Source of the DNA: Glycomyces sambucus
GTDB lineage: Bacteria > Actinomycetota > Actinomycetes > Mycobacteriales > Micromonosporaceae
DNA: 64,000 nucleotides
Direction of reading: 5' to 3'
Assembly (NCBI RefSeq): GCF_900102815.1
Contig: NZ_FNGF01000002.1
Location: forward strand, 310,001-374,000
The notes beneath the pieces are model-generated. The model did no database searches, was not told where the DNA came from, and saw nothing but the letters and a program-made list of their open reading frames with translations. The position numbers and the translations under genes were made by a program. Position 1 is the first letter of the stretch. Every line of letters starts with the position of its first letter. Of this stretch, positions 34,872 through 43,653 are shown in pieces.

Positions 34872-36224
34872 TCAGAACGGCTCGATCTCGGCGCCGAGGA
34901 GCTGGAGGCGCTCGGCGAGGTGCTCGTAGCCGCGGTGGATGACGTTGATGTGGCGCAGTTCGGAGGTGCCGCGGGCGCGGAGCATGCCGAGCAGGAGCAC
35001 GACGGCGGGCCGCAGCGCGGGCGGGCACGTGACCTCGGCCCCGGACCACTCGACAGGCCCCTCGACGCTGATGCGGTGGGGGTCGAGCAGGCGGACGTGC
35101 GCGCCGAGCCGGTTGAGTTCGGTCAGGTAGATCGCGCGGTTCTCGTAGACCCAGTCGTGGATCATCGTCGACCCCTCGGCGCAGGAGGCGATGAGCGCGA
35201 AGAACGGCAGGTTGTCGATGTTGAGCCCGGGGAAGGGCATCGGGTGGATCTTGTCCATGGGCGCGCGCAGGCGCGAGGGGTGGACGGTGAGGTCGGCGAG
35301 GCGGGTGCGGCCGTTCTCGGCGAGGTACTCGGGGCCGCGGGCGTACTCGAGGCCCATCTCCTCGGCGAGGGCGAGTTCGATCTCGGTGAACTCGATGGGG
35401 ACGCGGCGGACGGTGATCTCGGAGTCGGTGACGATGGCGGCCGAGACGAGGCTCCACGCCTCGATGGGGTCCTCGGAGGGCGCGTAGTCGACGTCGGCGT
35501 CGAGGTCCTCGCGGCCGTGGACGGTGATGGTGGTGGTGCCGGCGCCGTCGATGCGGATGCCGAGGTGCTCCAGGTAGAAGCAGAGGTCCTGGACCATGTA
35601 GTTGCAGGAGGCGTTGCGGATGACGGTGACGGCCGGGAACCGGGCGGCGGCCATGATCGCGTTCTCGGTGACGGTGTCGCCGCGCTCGGTCAGGACGATG
35701 GTGCCGGGCGGGTCGACGCGGTCCTTGACGGTGGCGCGGTAGGCGCCGCCGGAGGTCTCGACGGCGAGGCCGAAGCGGCGCAGGGCGACCATGTGCGGTT
35801 CGACGGTGCGGTCGCCGAGCTCGCAGCCGCCGGCGAACGGCAGCTCGAACTCGGGGTAGTCGTGCAGCAGCGGGCCCAGGAACATGATGATCGACCGGGT
35901 GCGCCGGGCGGCGTCGGCGTCGACGCGGGTGAGGTCGAGGCGCTCGGGCGGGGTCAGGCGCAGGTCCTGGCCGATCCACTCGTAGTGGACGCCCATGGAG
36001 GCGAGGACCCGCAGGATGCGGTTGACCTCCTCGATGCGCGCGACCTTGCGGAGGGTTGTGGTGCCGCGGTTGAGGAGGCTGGCGCACAGGAGTGCGACGC
36101 AGGCGTTCTTGGAGGTCTTCACGTCGATGGCGCCCGAGAGCATGGTGCCGCCGGTGACGCGCAGGTGCCTGGGGGCGTCGCCGCCCGCGCCGTCGCTGGG
36201 AGCGGCGCTGCCGTAGTCGAACAT
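34872..36224 (-). CDS. Divergent MurA-type UDP-GlcNAc enolpyruvyltransferase
   Basis: A 450-residue EPSP-synthase-fold enzyme. MurA landmarks: LRVTGGTMLSGAI, Lys39-Asn40 (SKNA), Cys134 in AGGCELGDR (the fosfomycin-reactive position in MurA) and YENRAIYLTELNRLGA. Several other MurA motifs are altered, so this is probably the second, diverged paralogue seen in many actinobacteria. It would transfer enolpyruvate from PEP to UDP-GlcNAc, possibly for specialised wall or secondary metabolism. TACGCT at 36236-36231 is six bases before the ATG, suggesting a leaderless message. Confidence 0.85.
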   Translation of the reverse strand: MFDYGSAAPSDGAGGDAPRHLRVTGGTMLSGAIDVKTSKNACVALLCASLLNRGTTTLRKVARIEEVNRILRVLASMGVHYEWIGQDLRLTPPERLDLTRVDADAARRTRSIIMFLGPLLHDYPEFELPFAGGCELGDRTVEPHMVALRRFGLAVETSGGAYRATVKDRVDPPGTIVLTERGDTVTENAIMAAARFPAVTVIRNASCNYMVQDLCFYLEHLGIRIDGAGTTTITVHGREDLDADVDYAPSEDPIEAWSLVSAAIVTDSEITVRRVPIEFTEIELALAEEMGLEYARGPEYLAENGRTRLADLTVHPSRLRAPMDKIHPMPFPGLNIDNLPFFALIASCAEGSTMIHDWVYENRAIYLTELNRLGAHVRLLDPHRISVEGPVEWSGAEVTCPPALRPAVVLLLGMLRARGTSELRHINVIHRGYEHLAERLQLLGAEIEPF

Positions 36225-36284
36225 GCGGTCAGCGTAACGGAGACGAGTGTCCGAATAGGGTCGTTCGTGTTCGAAGGGCGCCGG

Positions 36285-37211
36285 TCAGGGGGCCGGGTTG
36301 ATGCCCTCGGCGGCGCGGATCCGCTCGTCGAGGAGCTCCATGACCGCGGCGACGGCGGGCCGCCGGGACCCGCCGCGCAGCGTGACGGCCCGGAAGTGCC
36401 GGTAGGGCGTGTAGGGGCCGCCGATGGGGACGCGGACGAGGTCGAGGTGGTGGGGGAGGTCGACCAGGCGCGGGATGAGCGCCACGCCCATCCGGTGGTC
36501 GACCATGATCGCGATGACGGGCCATTCGCGGGCCTCGCCGGTGACAGTGGGCCGGAACCCGGCGTTGGAGCAGGCGGTGAGGACGTGGCGGCGGTGGATG
36601 GAGCCGGGGACGCCGATGATCCAGGGTTCGCGTTCGAGGTCGCGCAGGTCGGCCTTGCCGGCGCCGGCCACCCAGTGGTCGGCGGGCACGACGAGGTCGA
36701 ACGGGTCGTTGAAGACGGTCTGGGAGTCGAAGCGGATGTCCTCGGGCGGCGGGTTGTCGGGGGTGGCCTCGACGAGGGCGAGGTCGGCGTCGCCGGAGAA
36801 CAGCAGGTCGAAGCTCTCGGTGGCCTCGGCTTCGCGCAGGCGCAGTTCGAGGCTGGGGTAGCGGTCGCGGGCGGCGTCCACGAGGGGGGCGAGGAGCGTG
36901 GCGATGGCGGTGGGGAAGCCGCACAGGCGCAGGAGCCCGGAGGGCTCGCCCTCGGTCGCCTGGATCTCGGCCTCGGCGAGGCGCCACATGGCCTCGATGG
37001 CGTCGATGTGGGCGATGAGGATCTGGGCGGCCGAGGACAGGCGCACCCCGCGCCCGACCGGTTCGAGGAGGGGCACGCCGAGGTCCTTGGAGAGCAGGCG
37101 GATCTGCTGGGAGGCGGCCGAGGTGGACATGTGGAGCGCCTTGGCCGCGCCCGAGACGGTCCCGTGGTGGGCGATGGCCCGCAGGACGTGCAGGCGGCGG
37201 AGGTCGATCAC
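36285..37211 (-). CDS. LysR-family transcriptional regulator
   Basis: A 308-residue LysR regulator. The winged helix covers residues 1-60 (HHGTVSGAAKALHMSTSAASQQI), followed by two alpha/beta effector subdomains (about 90-295). GTG 37211 is the start. It is separated by 60 bp from the downstream MurA paralogue on the same strand, which it may control. The upstream region to 37397 is the only nearby divergent promoter space and leads to a small zinc-ribbon gene. Confidence 0.9.
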   Translation of the reverse strand: MIDLRRLHVLRAIAHHGTVSGAAKALHMSTSAASQQIRLLSKDLGVPLLEPVGRGVRLSSAAQILIAHIDAIEAMWRLAEAEIQATEGEPSGLLRLCGFPTAIATLLAPLVDAARDRYPSLELRLREAEATESFDLLFSGDADLALVEATPDNPPPEDIRFDSQTVFNDPFDLVVPADHWVAGAGKADLRDLEREPWIIGVPGSIHRRHVLTACSNAGFRPTVTGEAREWPVIAIMVDHRMGVALIPRLVDLPHHLDLVRVPIGGPYTPYRHFRAVTLRGGSRRPAVAAVMELLDERIRAAEGINPAP

Positions 37212-37397
37212 CGTGTGGCCCCAATCCCTTTAGTTTCCGCTTCACGATGAGTTTCGCAAACCATCGTCGCCCAAGTGTTGTAGCCCGGACGAATGGGACC
37301 TTAACCTCGATCGTGAGCGTGGTGCCGGCGTCGGAGCCGGCGGGTGCGCGCTCGAATCGAACACGCGATCCCCGATGCCTGTGAGGAGGACACGGTC

Positions 37398-37592
37398 ATG
37401 CCCTGCTGCCCGTACTGCGGTTGGCCCGACGACGATCCGGTGACGACCGTGTCCCGGCACCCGGGCGCCGCCGGCGCCACGGTGTGGACGCGGTGCATCT
37501 GCGGTTCGCTCCAGATGCGCGTCCAGCGCGGCGACGTGCTCGCGGTCTGCGCGCGGAGCAGACCGAGCGGCCACCCGGCCGCCGCCTTCTAG
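37398..37592 (+). CDS. 64-residue zinc-ribbon-like protein
   Basis: ATG 37398 follows a strong GAGGAGG site at 37381-37387. The product has two knuckles, CPYC at about 4-7 and CICG at about 34-37, spaced 26 residues apart, a typical single zinc ribbon with the surrounding sequence VTTVSRHPGAAG. Zinc ribbons of this size bind nucleic acid or mediate protein contacts. The frame is open further upstream to 37344, but the ribosome site favours 37398. Function unknown. Confidence 0.6.
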   Translation: MPCCPYCGWPDDDPVTTVSRHPGAAGATVWTRCICGSLQMRVQRGDVLAVCARSRPSGHPAAAF

Positions 37593-37694
37593 CGCGTCAG
37601 CGCTCCTCCCGCACAACCTCACTTGAGTTCCGCTCGCGCCCGATCGGGCGCGGGTGCAGTCCTGCCTGCCTACGCTTCGAAAAGGGTTCACGAA

Positions 37695-38087
37695 ATGCAC
37701 GACTTCGACGTCCGGATCATGCTCCAGATCCTCGGCGCCCTGCTCTACATCACCAACTTCCTGCTCCTGCAGACCCACCGCATCCACGCGACGAAGCCGG
37801 CGTCGCTGGGCCTGGTGATCTCGGCCTGCTCGATCCTGCTGACCGCGGCGGTCATCGGCCGCGACTGGGGACTGATCCTCCTCGAAGGCACCTGGCTGAT
37901 CATGGTCGCCACCACGTTCGTCATCCGCCAGCGCGCGGCGCGGCGGCAGGCGGTGCTGGAGCGGGAGGCGGTGGTCTCGGCGGTGCCGGCGCGTCCGGTG
38001 GCGGTGCGGGTGTCGGAGCCGGTCGCAGAGCCGGTCGTGGAGCCGGTGCTGGTGCGGGAGCCGGAACTGGCGGGTGCCGCGGCGTAG
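37695..38087 (+). CDS. Small membrane protein, CBU_0592-like family
   Basis: 130 residues with three predicted helices in the first 75 (LQILGALLYITNFLLLQ, ASLGLVISACSILLTAAVI, WLIMVATTFVI). The hydrophilic tail is made of Val/Glu/Pro repeats (SEPVAEPVVEPVLVREPE). The helical part fits the CBU_0592 membrane-protein family of unknown function. ATG 37695 has AAAAGGG upstream. It is 20 bp before the response-regulator gene but probably not its operon mate, since that gene has its own -10. Confidence 0.65.
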   Translation: MHDFDVRIMLQILGALLYITNFLLLQTHRIHATKPASLGLVISACSILLTAAVIGRDWGLILLEGTWLIMVATTFVIRQRAARRQAVLEREAVVSAVPARPVAVRVSEPVAEPVVEPVLVREPELAGAAA

Positions 38088-38107
38088 GGGCCGGTTAGGC
38101 TCGGGGC

Positions 38108-38755
38108 GTGGTTATCCGAGTGCTCATCGCAGACGATCAGGAGATGGTCCGGGCCGGGTTCCGGGCCATCATCGACGCGCAGCCCGATATGGAGGTGGTC
38201 GCGGACGCGCCTGACGGGGTGGTGGCGGTGGCGGAGGCGCGGCGGTTGCGGCCGGACGTGTGCCTGTTCGACATCCGGATGCCGCGTCTGGACGGTCTGG
38301 AGGCGACGCGGACGCTGCTGGCGGGTGCGAACGGTTCGGGGCCGCGGGTGGTGGTGGTGACGACGTTCGACACGGACGAGTACGTGTACGGTGCGCTGCG
38401 GTCGGGGGCGACGGGGTTCTTGTTGAAGGATTCTGGTCCGACGTTGCTGGTGGAGGCGGTGCGGGCGGCGGCGAGCGGTGAGTCGCTGGTGTCGCCGTCG
38501 GTGACGGTGCGGCTGCTGGAGCGGTTGAGCGAGCCGGTGAAGGACGGTCCGGAGGCGGTGCGGGTGCTGACGGAGCGGGAGTTGGATGTGGTGGAGCTGG
38601 TGGCGCGGGGGCGGACGAATGCGGAGATCGCGGGGACGCTGTTCGTGTCGGTGTCGACGGTGAAGACGCATCTGGAGTCGGTGCGGGCGAAGCTGCCGGC
38701 GCGGAACCGGGTGGAGATCGCGGCGTGGGCGTGGGAGCACGGCGTCGTCGGTTGA
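38108..38755 (+). CDS. NarL/FixJ-type response regulator
   Basis: A 215-residue response regulator. The receiver has Asp9-Asp10, phospho-acceptor Asp55 and Lys in FLLKDS. The C-terminal LuxR-type helix-turn-helix includes LTERELDVVELVARGRTNAE and VSTVKTHLESVR. No histidine kinase gene is adjacent, so the partner is elsewhere. The start is GTG 38108, with TAGGCT ending seven bases upstream, so it is probably leaderless. From about 38215 codons switch from C-ending to G-ending, a bias shared with the next gene. Confidence 0.92.
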   Translation: MVIRVLIADDQEMVRAGFRAIIDAQPDMEVVADAPDGVVAVAEARRLRPDVCLFDIRMPRLDGLEATRTLLAGANGSGPRVVVVTTFDTDEYVYGALRSGATGFLLKDSGPTLLVEAVRAAASGESLVSPSVTVRLLERLSEPVKDGPEAVRVLTERELDVVELVARGRTNAEIAGTLFVSVSTVKTHLESVRAKLPARNRVEIAAWAWEHGVVG

Positions 38756-38807
38756 TGCTGTCTGCTGGGGTGCTGTCGGTTGTGGTGCGGTTGCGGGGGT
38801 GCGGGTG

Positions 38808-39419
38808 ATGCGGGGTCTCGCGGTGGGGTCGTCGGTGACGGAGACGGTGGTGACGCGGTCGCGGTTCGTGTGCTCGCTGTTCCGGGTGGGTTCGGAGGGT
38901 GAGGCGCGGGAGCGGGTGGCGGCGGTGCGGCGGGAGTGGTGGGAGGCGTCGCACCACTGCACGGCGTATGTGCTGGAGGGGGGCCGGGTGGCGCGGTCGA
39001 GTGATGACGGGGAGCCGGCGGGGACGGCGGGTGCGCCGATGCTGGAGGTGCTGCGGGGCCTGGAGCTGACGGAGGTGCTGGCGGTGGTGACGCGGTACTT
39101 CGGGGGTGTGAAGCTGGGTGCGGGCGGTCTGGTGCGGGCCTATGGCGGTGCGGTGTCGGCGGCAGTGGATGCGGCGGGGACGGTGGAGTTGGAGTGGTGG
39201 CCGCGGCTGCTGATCCGGGTCGATTATGCGAATGCGGGGAGTATGGAGGGGCTGCTGCGGTTGCGTGAGGACGTGCGGTTGGCGGAGGTGCTGTTCACGG
39301 ACGTGGTGACGTTCGATGTGGCGTGTGCGGACGCGGAGCTGCTGGCGGCGTGGGCGGCGGGGCAGTCGGCGGGGTCGGCGGAGGTGGAGCCGGCGGGGTC
39401 GGTGCGGGTGGAGTTGTAG
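38808..39419 (+). CDS. YigZ/IMPACT-family protein
   Basis: About 203 residues. The IMPACT domain signature is clear: HHCTAYVLEGG, SSDDGEPAGTAGAPML and VVTRYFGGVKLGAGGLVRAY. Bacterial YigZ proteins are predicted to bind nucleic acid and affect translation; the precise role is unsettled. ATG 38808 is preferred; GTG 38799 in frame would add three residues, and neither has a ribosome site. Codon choice is unusually G-ending (GTG, GCG, CGG, CTG) compared with neighbours. The stop codon forms part of the next gene's -10 box. Confidence 0.88.
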   Translation: MRGLAVGSSVTETVVTRSRFVCSLFRVGSEGEARERVAAVRREWWEASHHCTAYVLEGGRVARSSDDGEPAGTAGAPMLEVLRGLELTEVLAVVTRYFGGVKLGAGGLVRAYGGAVSAAVDAAGTVELEWWPRLLIRVDYANAGSMEGLLRLREDVRLAEVLFTDVVTFDVACADAELLAAWAAGQSAGSAEVEPAGSVRVEL

Positions 39420-39429
39420 GATCCGTGTT

Positions 39430-40410
39430 GTGACCGATAACAATCTGATTCGGGGCAGCGGCGCCGCGTTCCCGAACCCCTTCATCCGCGAGCGCGCCGA
39501 CCCGCAGATCCTGCGGCACGGCGGCCGGTACTACTTCACCGCGACGGTCCCCGCGTACGACCGGATCGTCCTGCGCACCGCGGCCACCCTCGACGGGCTG
39601 CGCACGGCCGAGGAGTCCACGATCTGGGTGCGGCACGCCGAGGGCGCGATGGGCTCGCACATCTGGGCGCCCGAACTGCACCGGATCGGCGGCGGCTGGT
39701 ACGTGTACTTCGCGGCCGGGGAGGCCGACACGGCGACCGGGGACGTGTGGCGGATTCGCATGTACGTCCTGGAGAACCTGAGCGAGGACCCGCTGGCCGG
39801 GGAGTGGACCGAGAAGGGGCGGATCGCGACCCCGGTCGACTCGTTCTCCCTGGACGCCACCACGTTCGCGCACGGAGGCCGCCGGTACCTGTGCTGGGCG
39901 CAGCACGACCCGGGCCTGGCCGGTTCGAACACGAGCCTGTACCTCGCCGAGCTGGCCGACCCGTGGACGCTCGCGGGCGACCCGGTCGAGATCTCGCGGC
40001 CCGAACTGGACTGGGAGACCGTCCGGTTCGCCGTCAACGAGGGCCCGTACGCGCTGGTGCGCAACGGGAGAGTGTTCCTCACCTACTCCGCTTCGGGGAC
40101 GGGCGCGGAGTACTGCGTGGGGCTGCTGACCGCCGACGCGGACGCGGACCTGCTCGATGCCGCGTCGTGGTCGAAGAGCCCGGTCCCGGTGTTCGGCACC
40201 AGTGCCGCGCACGGGATCTACGGGCCGGGGCACAACGCGTTCACCGTCGGCGAGGACGGGCGGGACCTCCTGGTCTTCCACGCCCGCGCGTACGAGGAGG
40301 TCGCCGGGGACCCGCTCGACAACCCCGACCGGCACTGCCGCGTGCAGCCCTTCACCTGGCGCGAGGACGGCACCCCCGACTTCGGGCTCCCGCTGCCCGA
40401 GAACGCTTAG
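39430..40410 (+). CDS. GH43-family glycosidase (arabinofuranosidase/xylosidase type)
   Basis: A 326-residue five-bladed propeller enzyme without a signal peptide. The GH43 catalytic residues appear as Asp in RADPQI (about 22), Asp in SLDATTF (about 142) and Glu in NEGPY (about 207); AHGIYGPGHNAF is also typical. Members remove arabinose or xylose from plant polysaccharides. The start is GTG 39430; TAGGAT at 39417-39422 is a -10 overlapping the yigZ stop, so the message would be leaderless. It stands apart from the main sugar island. Confidence 0.85.
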   Translation: MTDNNLIRGSGAAFPNPFIRERADPQILRHGGRYYFTATVPAYDRIVLRTAATLDGLRTAEESTIWVRHAEGAMGSHIWAPELHRIGGGWYVYFAAGEADTATGDVWRIRMYVLENLSEDPLAGEWTEKGRIATPVDSFSLDATTFAHGGRRYLCWAQHDPGLAGSNTSLYLAELADPWTLAGDPVEISRPELDWETVRFAVNEGPYALVRNGRVFLTYSASGTGAEYCVGLLTADADADLLDAASWSKSPVPVFGTSAAHGIYGPGHNAFTVGEDGRDLLVFHARAYEEVAGDPLDNPDRHCRVQPFTWREDGTPDFGLPLPENA

Positions 40411-40462
40411 CGTCCGTCGCGCGTCGGCCGGTCGGCCGAGGCGCGGGCGGTCCCTTGGGGAC

Positions 40463-40495
40463 TAGCGTGGGACTCCCACCCCTGTGAGGAGTCCC
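40463..40495 (+). promoter_or_regulatory. Promoter region with 8-bp inverted repeat before the MDR gene
   Basis: TAGCGT at 40463-40468 is a -10 candidate. GGGACTCC (40469-40476) and GGAGTCCC (40488-40495) form a perfect inverted repeat around the expected start site, and the second arm contains the GAGGAGT ribosome site. It could be an operator or, if transcription starts earlier, a hairpin masking translation. Confidence 0.45.
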
Positions 40496-40496
40496 C

Positions 40497-41486
40497 ATGA
40501 AAGCCGTCGTCCAGGACCGGTTCGGCCCGCCCGAGCAGGTCCTCCGCGTCACCGACACCGACCGGCCCGTCCCGGGCCCCGGCGAGGTCCTCGTCCGGCT
40601 CCGGGCCACCAGCGTGAACACGCCCGACTGGATCGCCGTCGCCGGCGTCCCGTACGCGCTGCGCCTGGCCGCCCGCGCCGAGGGCGCGGTGCGCGGCACC
40701 GACATCGCCGGCACGGTCGCGGCCCTGGGCGAGGGCGTCACCGCGTTCGCCCTGGGGGACGCGGTGTTCGGCACCAAGTGGGGGTCGGGGTTCGCCACGG
40801 CCGGGACGTTCGCGGAGTACACGGTGACCGCCGCCGACCGGCTCATCGCGAAACCGGAGGCGCTGGCGTTCACCGACGCGGCCGCGTGCGTCATGTCGGG
40901 GCTGACGGCCCGGGCGGCCGCGGTCGACGCGTTCCCGACCGGGCCGGGGACGCGGCTGCTGGTCAACGGCGCGTCCGGGGGCGTGGGGACGTTCGCGGTG
41001 CAGATCGCCAAGCACCGCGGCGCGCACGTGACGGCCGTGTGCGGGCCGCGGAACCTCGACCTGGTGCGCGACCTGGGCGCCGACGAGGCGATCGACTACA
41101 CCGAGCGCGACTTCACGGCCGGGCCCGACCAGTACGACGCGATCCTCGACAACGTCCTCAACCACCCGCCCCGGCGATCGTTCCGCGCCCTCGCCCCGGG
41201 CGGGGTGTACCTGCCCAACAGCATCGGCAACACCGGCGGGCTCCTCGCCGGGCTCGCGACCATGGCCGGGGCGAACCTGCGCGGCATGGCCACGCGCACC
41301 ACCGTGCGGTCGGTGGACGGGAACTTCACGCCCGACCGCCTCGCCGAGGTCGCCGCGCTCGTCACCTCCGGCGCGGTGACGCCGGTGATCGACCGCGTCT
41401 ACCCCCTGGAGGAGACCCCGGCCGCGGTGGCGCACATGTACACCCACCACGCGCGCGGGAACGTCGTCATCACCATGGGCGACTAG
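40497..41486 (+). CDS. Zinc-independent MDR oxidoreductase (quinone reductase-like)
   Basis: A 329-residue medium-chain dehydrogenase/reductase. The N-terminal GroES-like part has VLVRLRATSVNTPDWI, and the Rossmann motif is NGASGGVGTFAVQIAK (about 160-175). Zinc-ligand cysteines of alcohol dehydrogenases are absent, placing it with NADPH-dependent quinone or enone reductases. GAGGAGT lies seven bases before ATG 40497. Monocistronic; the promoter carries an inverted repeat. Confidence 0.88.
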   Translation: MKAVVQDRFGPPEQVLRVTDTDRPVPGPGEVLVRLRATSVNTPDWIAVAGVPYALRLAARAEGAVRGTDIAGTVAALGEGVTAFALGDAVFGTKWGSGFATAGTFAEYTVTAADRLIAKPEALAFTDAAACVMSGLTARAAAVDAFPTGPGTRLLVNGASGGVGTFAVQIAKHRGAHVTAVCGPRNLDLVRDLGADEAIDYTERDFTAGPDQYDAILDNVLNHPPRRSFRALAPGGVYLPNSIGNTGGLLAGLATMAGANLRGMATRTTVRSVDGNFTPDRLAEVAALVTSGAVTPVIDRVYPLEETPAAVAHMYTHHARGNVVITMGD

Positions 41487-41545
41487 CGCTTCGAACGACC
41501 ACAGCTCCAGGCGACAGGACCCCACGCGGCCGGCGCGTCGGGCGC

Positions 41546-42036
41546 CTAGGACCCCGCGGCCTCGCGCAGCAGCCGGACCGCCTTCGGGCCCACCCCGTGC
41601 AGCGCCCCCAGCTCCCGGTCGGTGAGCGCCGCGACCTGGGCGAGCGTGGTGATCCCCGCGTTCGCCAGCGCCCGGGTCGCGGGCCGGCCGATCGCCGCGG
41701 GGAGGTCCCGACCTCCCCGGACCCGGCCCGGTCGGCCGCGGCCGCCTGCGCGGCGAGGCCGGCGGGTGCGGCGGCGAGCCAGGCGCGGCGCACCCAGTGG
41801 TTGAGGGCCTGCCCGCCGATCCCGGCCACCGGCACCCGCGCCCCGTCACCGGTCCGTTCGGCCTCGGCCTCCTGGCGCACCAGGTCGTCGGCGTCCGCCT
41901 CCGGCAGGCGCAAGTGGACGGTCCGGTCCGCGTCGAGGGACGCGTACACGGCCCCGGCGACGGCGTAGGTCGTGCCGTCGGCGGTCGTGCCGGGGTTGGC
42001 GAGGGCGGTCTTGGCCAGGTGGGCGGCGGTCGTCAT
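41546..42036 (-). pseudogene. Frameshifted gene: unknown N-terminal domain plus helix-hairpin-helix end
   Basis: ATG 42036 opens a frame with about 108 plausible residues (MTTAAHLAKTAL, later VAGIGGQALNHWVRRAWL), after which it reads improbable Arg/Pro/Ser-rich sequence. The -1 frame, ending at TAG 41546, then encodes a classical helix-hairpin-helix: DLPAAIGRPATRALANAGI, ending LHGVGPKAVRLLREA. One missing base near 41705 would join them into a 163-residue protein. The junction lies on a perfect 9-bp inverted repeat (41699-41718), a place where sequencing or replication errors are likely. Either a real pseudogene or an assembly error; programmed frameshifting is less likely. Confidence 0.65.
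41699..41718. repeat. Perfect inverted repeat at the frameshift point
   Basis: GGGGAGGTC-CC-GACCTCCCC, 9-bp arms with a 2-base centre, exactly where the two coding frames of the disrupted gene meet. It can form a very stable hairpin on either strand. Confidence 0.85.
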
Positions 42037-42064
42037 GGGGTCCACGATCCCATACGGGTGCGAC

Positions 42065-42484
<420 letters not shown>

Positions 42485-42494
42485 GCGCGGGCTT

Positions 42495-43535
42495 TCAGGT
42501 GTCGAGGGCGGTGCGGGCCCAGCGGACGAGCATCGCCAAGATCGGGCGGCGCCGGGCCAGGACGTCCAGGTCGGCGCCGGCGTCGTAGTCGCTGCTGCCG
42601 ACGCCCTGCCCGGCGGCCAGGCGCCCGAGCATCATCGAGGCGAGCCAACAGTACTTCGCGGCCCCCGCGGCCGCGACGGCTTTTCGCACCCCGGCCTCGT
42701 CCCGGTGCCCGGCCTCGGCCAGGCCTTCGAGGTAGGCGCCGGTGAGGGCGGTCTCGGCGTCGGCGAGGAGGGCGACGTCCTGGTGCCCGTCGAGGAACGC
42801 GTCCGGGATGAGGTTCGCGAGGTCCTCGCCGATCGCGCCGGTGCCGGTGAACGCCCAGTCGAACAGGGCGAAATCGCCGTCGGGGCGGCGGTAGAGGTTC
42901 ATGGGCCACACGTCGAGGTGGCAGAGGGTCTGCGGGGCGGCCTCGGCGAGCGCGAACAGGTCCGTGCGCCGCTCCCACATGGCGCGCAAGCCGTTGCGGA
43001 GGTCCGCGGGCCAGTGCGCGGCGGCGGCCGAGTGGTCCCAGTCGACGTCCCCGAAGTCGCGGCGGCCCGCGTAGGAGCGCAGGAACCGGCGCGAATGCCA
43101 CGCCTCCTCGCGGTGCGGGCGGCCCTGGGCGGCGCCGAGGCGGCGGGCGAACTCGGCGAGGTCGTCGACGCCCAGGCCCGTGCCCGGGGTGCCCTCGACC
43201 TTCTCGAGCCACAGTTCGAGGCTCCCGTCGGGGCGCTCCCCGGCCGCCATGAGCGCGGGCGCCCCGATCCCGGTGTCGCGGCCGTACCCGGCGGCGAACC
43301 CGCTCGTGTACGCGGCGTGCTCGCGCCGCCAGTAGTTCCAGTGCCGCGGATCCGCCGACGCCTCCCAGCCCCCGCGCCCGGCCCCGCCGGGCGTCAGGTG
43401 CTTGAGGACGGCGGCCCCGCCGGGCCCGGTGACCTGCCAGATCCCGCCCGTCGCCTGATTCCCGGTGTTGTGGACCAGCGCGGTCGCCGCACGGACGGGC
43501 GAGCCGATGGGGGAGTGGCAGGGGTCCTCGAGCAC
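42495..43535 (-). CDS. Aminoglycoside phosphotransferase-like kinase
   Basis: About 346 residues with a protein-kinase-like fold: the Brenner motif is LCHLDVWPMNLYRR (catalytic Asp and Asn) and the metal-binding segment is FALFDWAFTG. The family includes antibiotic kinases, fructosamine and choline kinases; the substrate is unknown. The proposed start is GTG 43535 with GAGAGAA upstream, but the frame is open to 43760, so the start is uncertain. ArfB follows closely downstream. Confidence 0.82.
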   Translation of the reverse strand: MLEDPCHSPIGSPVRAATALVHNTGNQATGGIWQVTGPGGAAVLKHLTPGGAGRGGWEASADPRHWNYWRREHAAYTSGFAAGYGRDTGIGAPALMAAGERPDGSLELWLEKVEGTPGTGLGVDDLAEFARRLGAAQGRPHREEAWHSRRFLRSYAGRRDFGDVDWDHSAAAAHWPADLRNGLRAMWERRTDLFALAEAAPQTLCHLDVWPMNLYRRPDGDFALFDWAFTGTGAIGEDLANLIPDAFLDGHQDVALLADAETALTGAYLEGLAEAGHRDEAGVRKAVAAAGAAKYCWLASMMLGRLAAGQGVGSSDYDAGADLDVLARRRPILAMLVRWARTALDT

Positions 43536-43653
43536 GCCGAGGATTCTCTCAGGCCCCCACCCGGAAGCACCGGCCGGTCCTCGGCTGCGGGCCGACGGTC
43601 TCGAACACGGCACCCGCTGGCGGCACCGGCCGGGCGGCGGCCGGCGGGGCCGG

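Noticed and set aside
37340..37385. T-loop-like GTTCGATTC on the minus strand, suggesting a tRNA
   Set aside because: The flanking 5-bp T-stem has a mismatch and a wobble, and no anticodon or D arm of the right spacing could be found.
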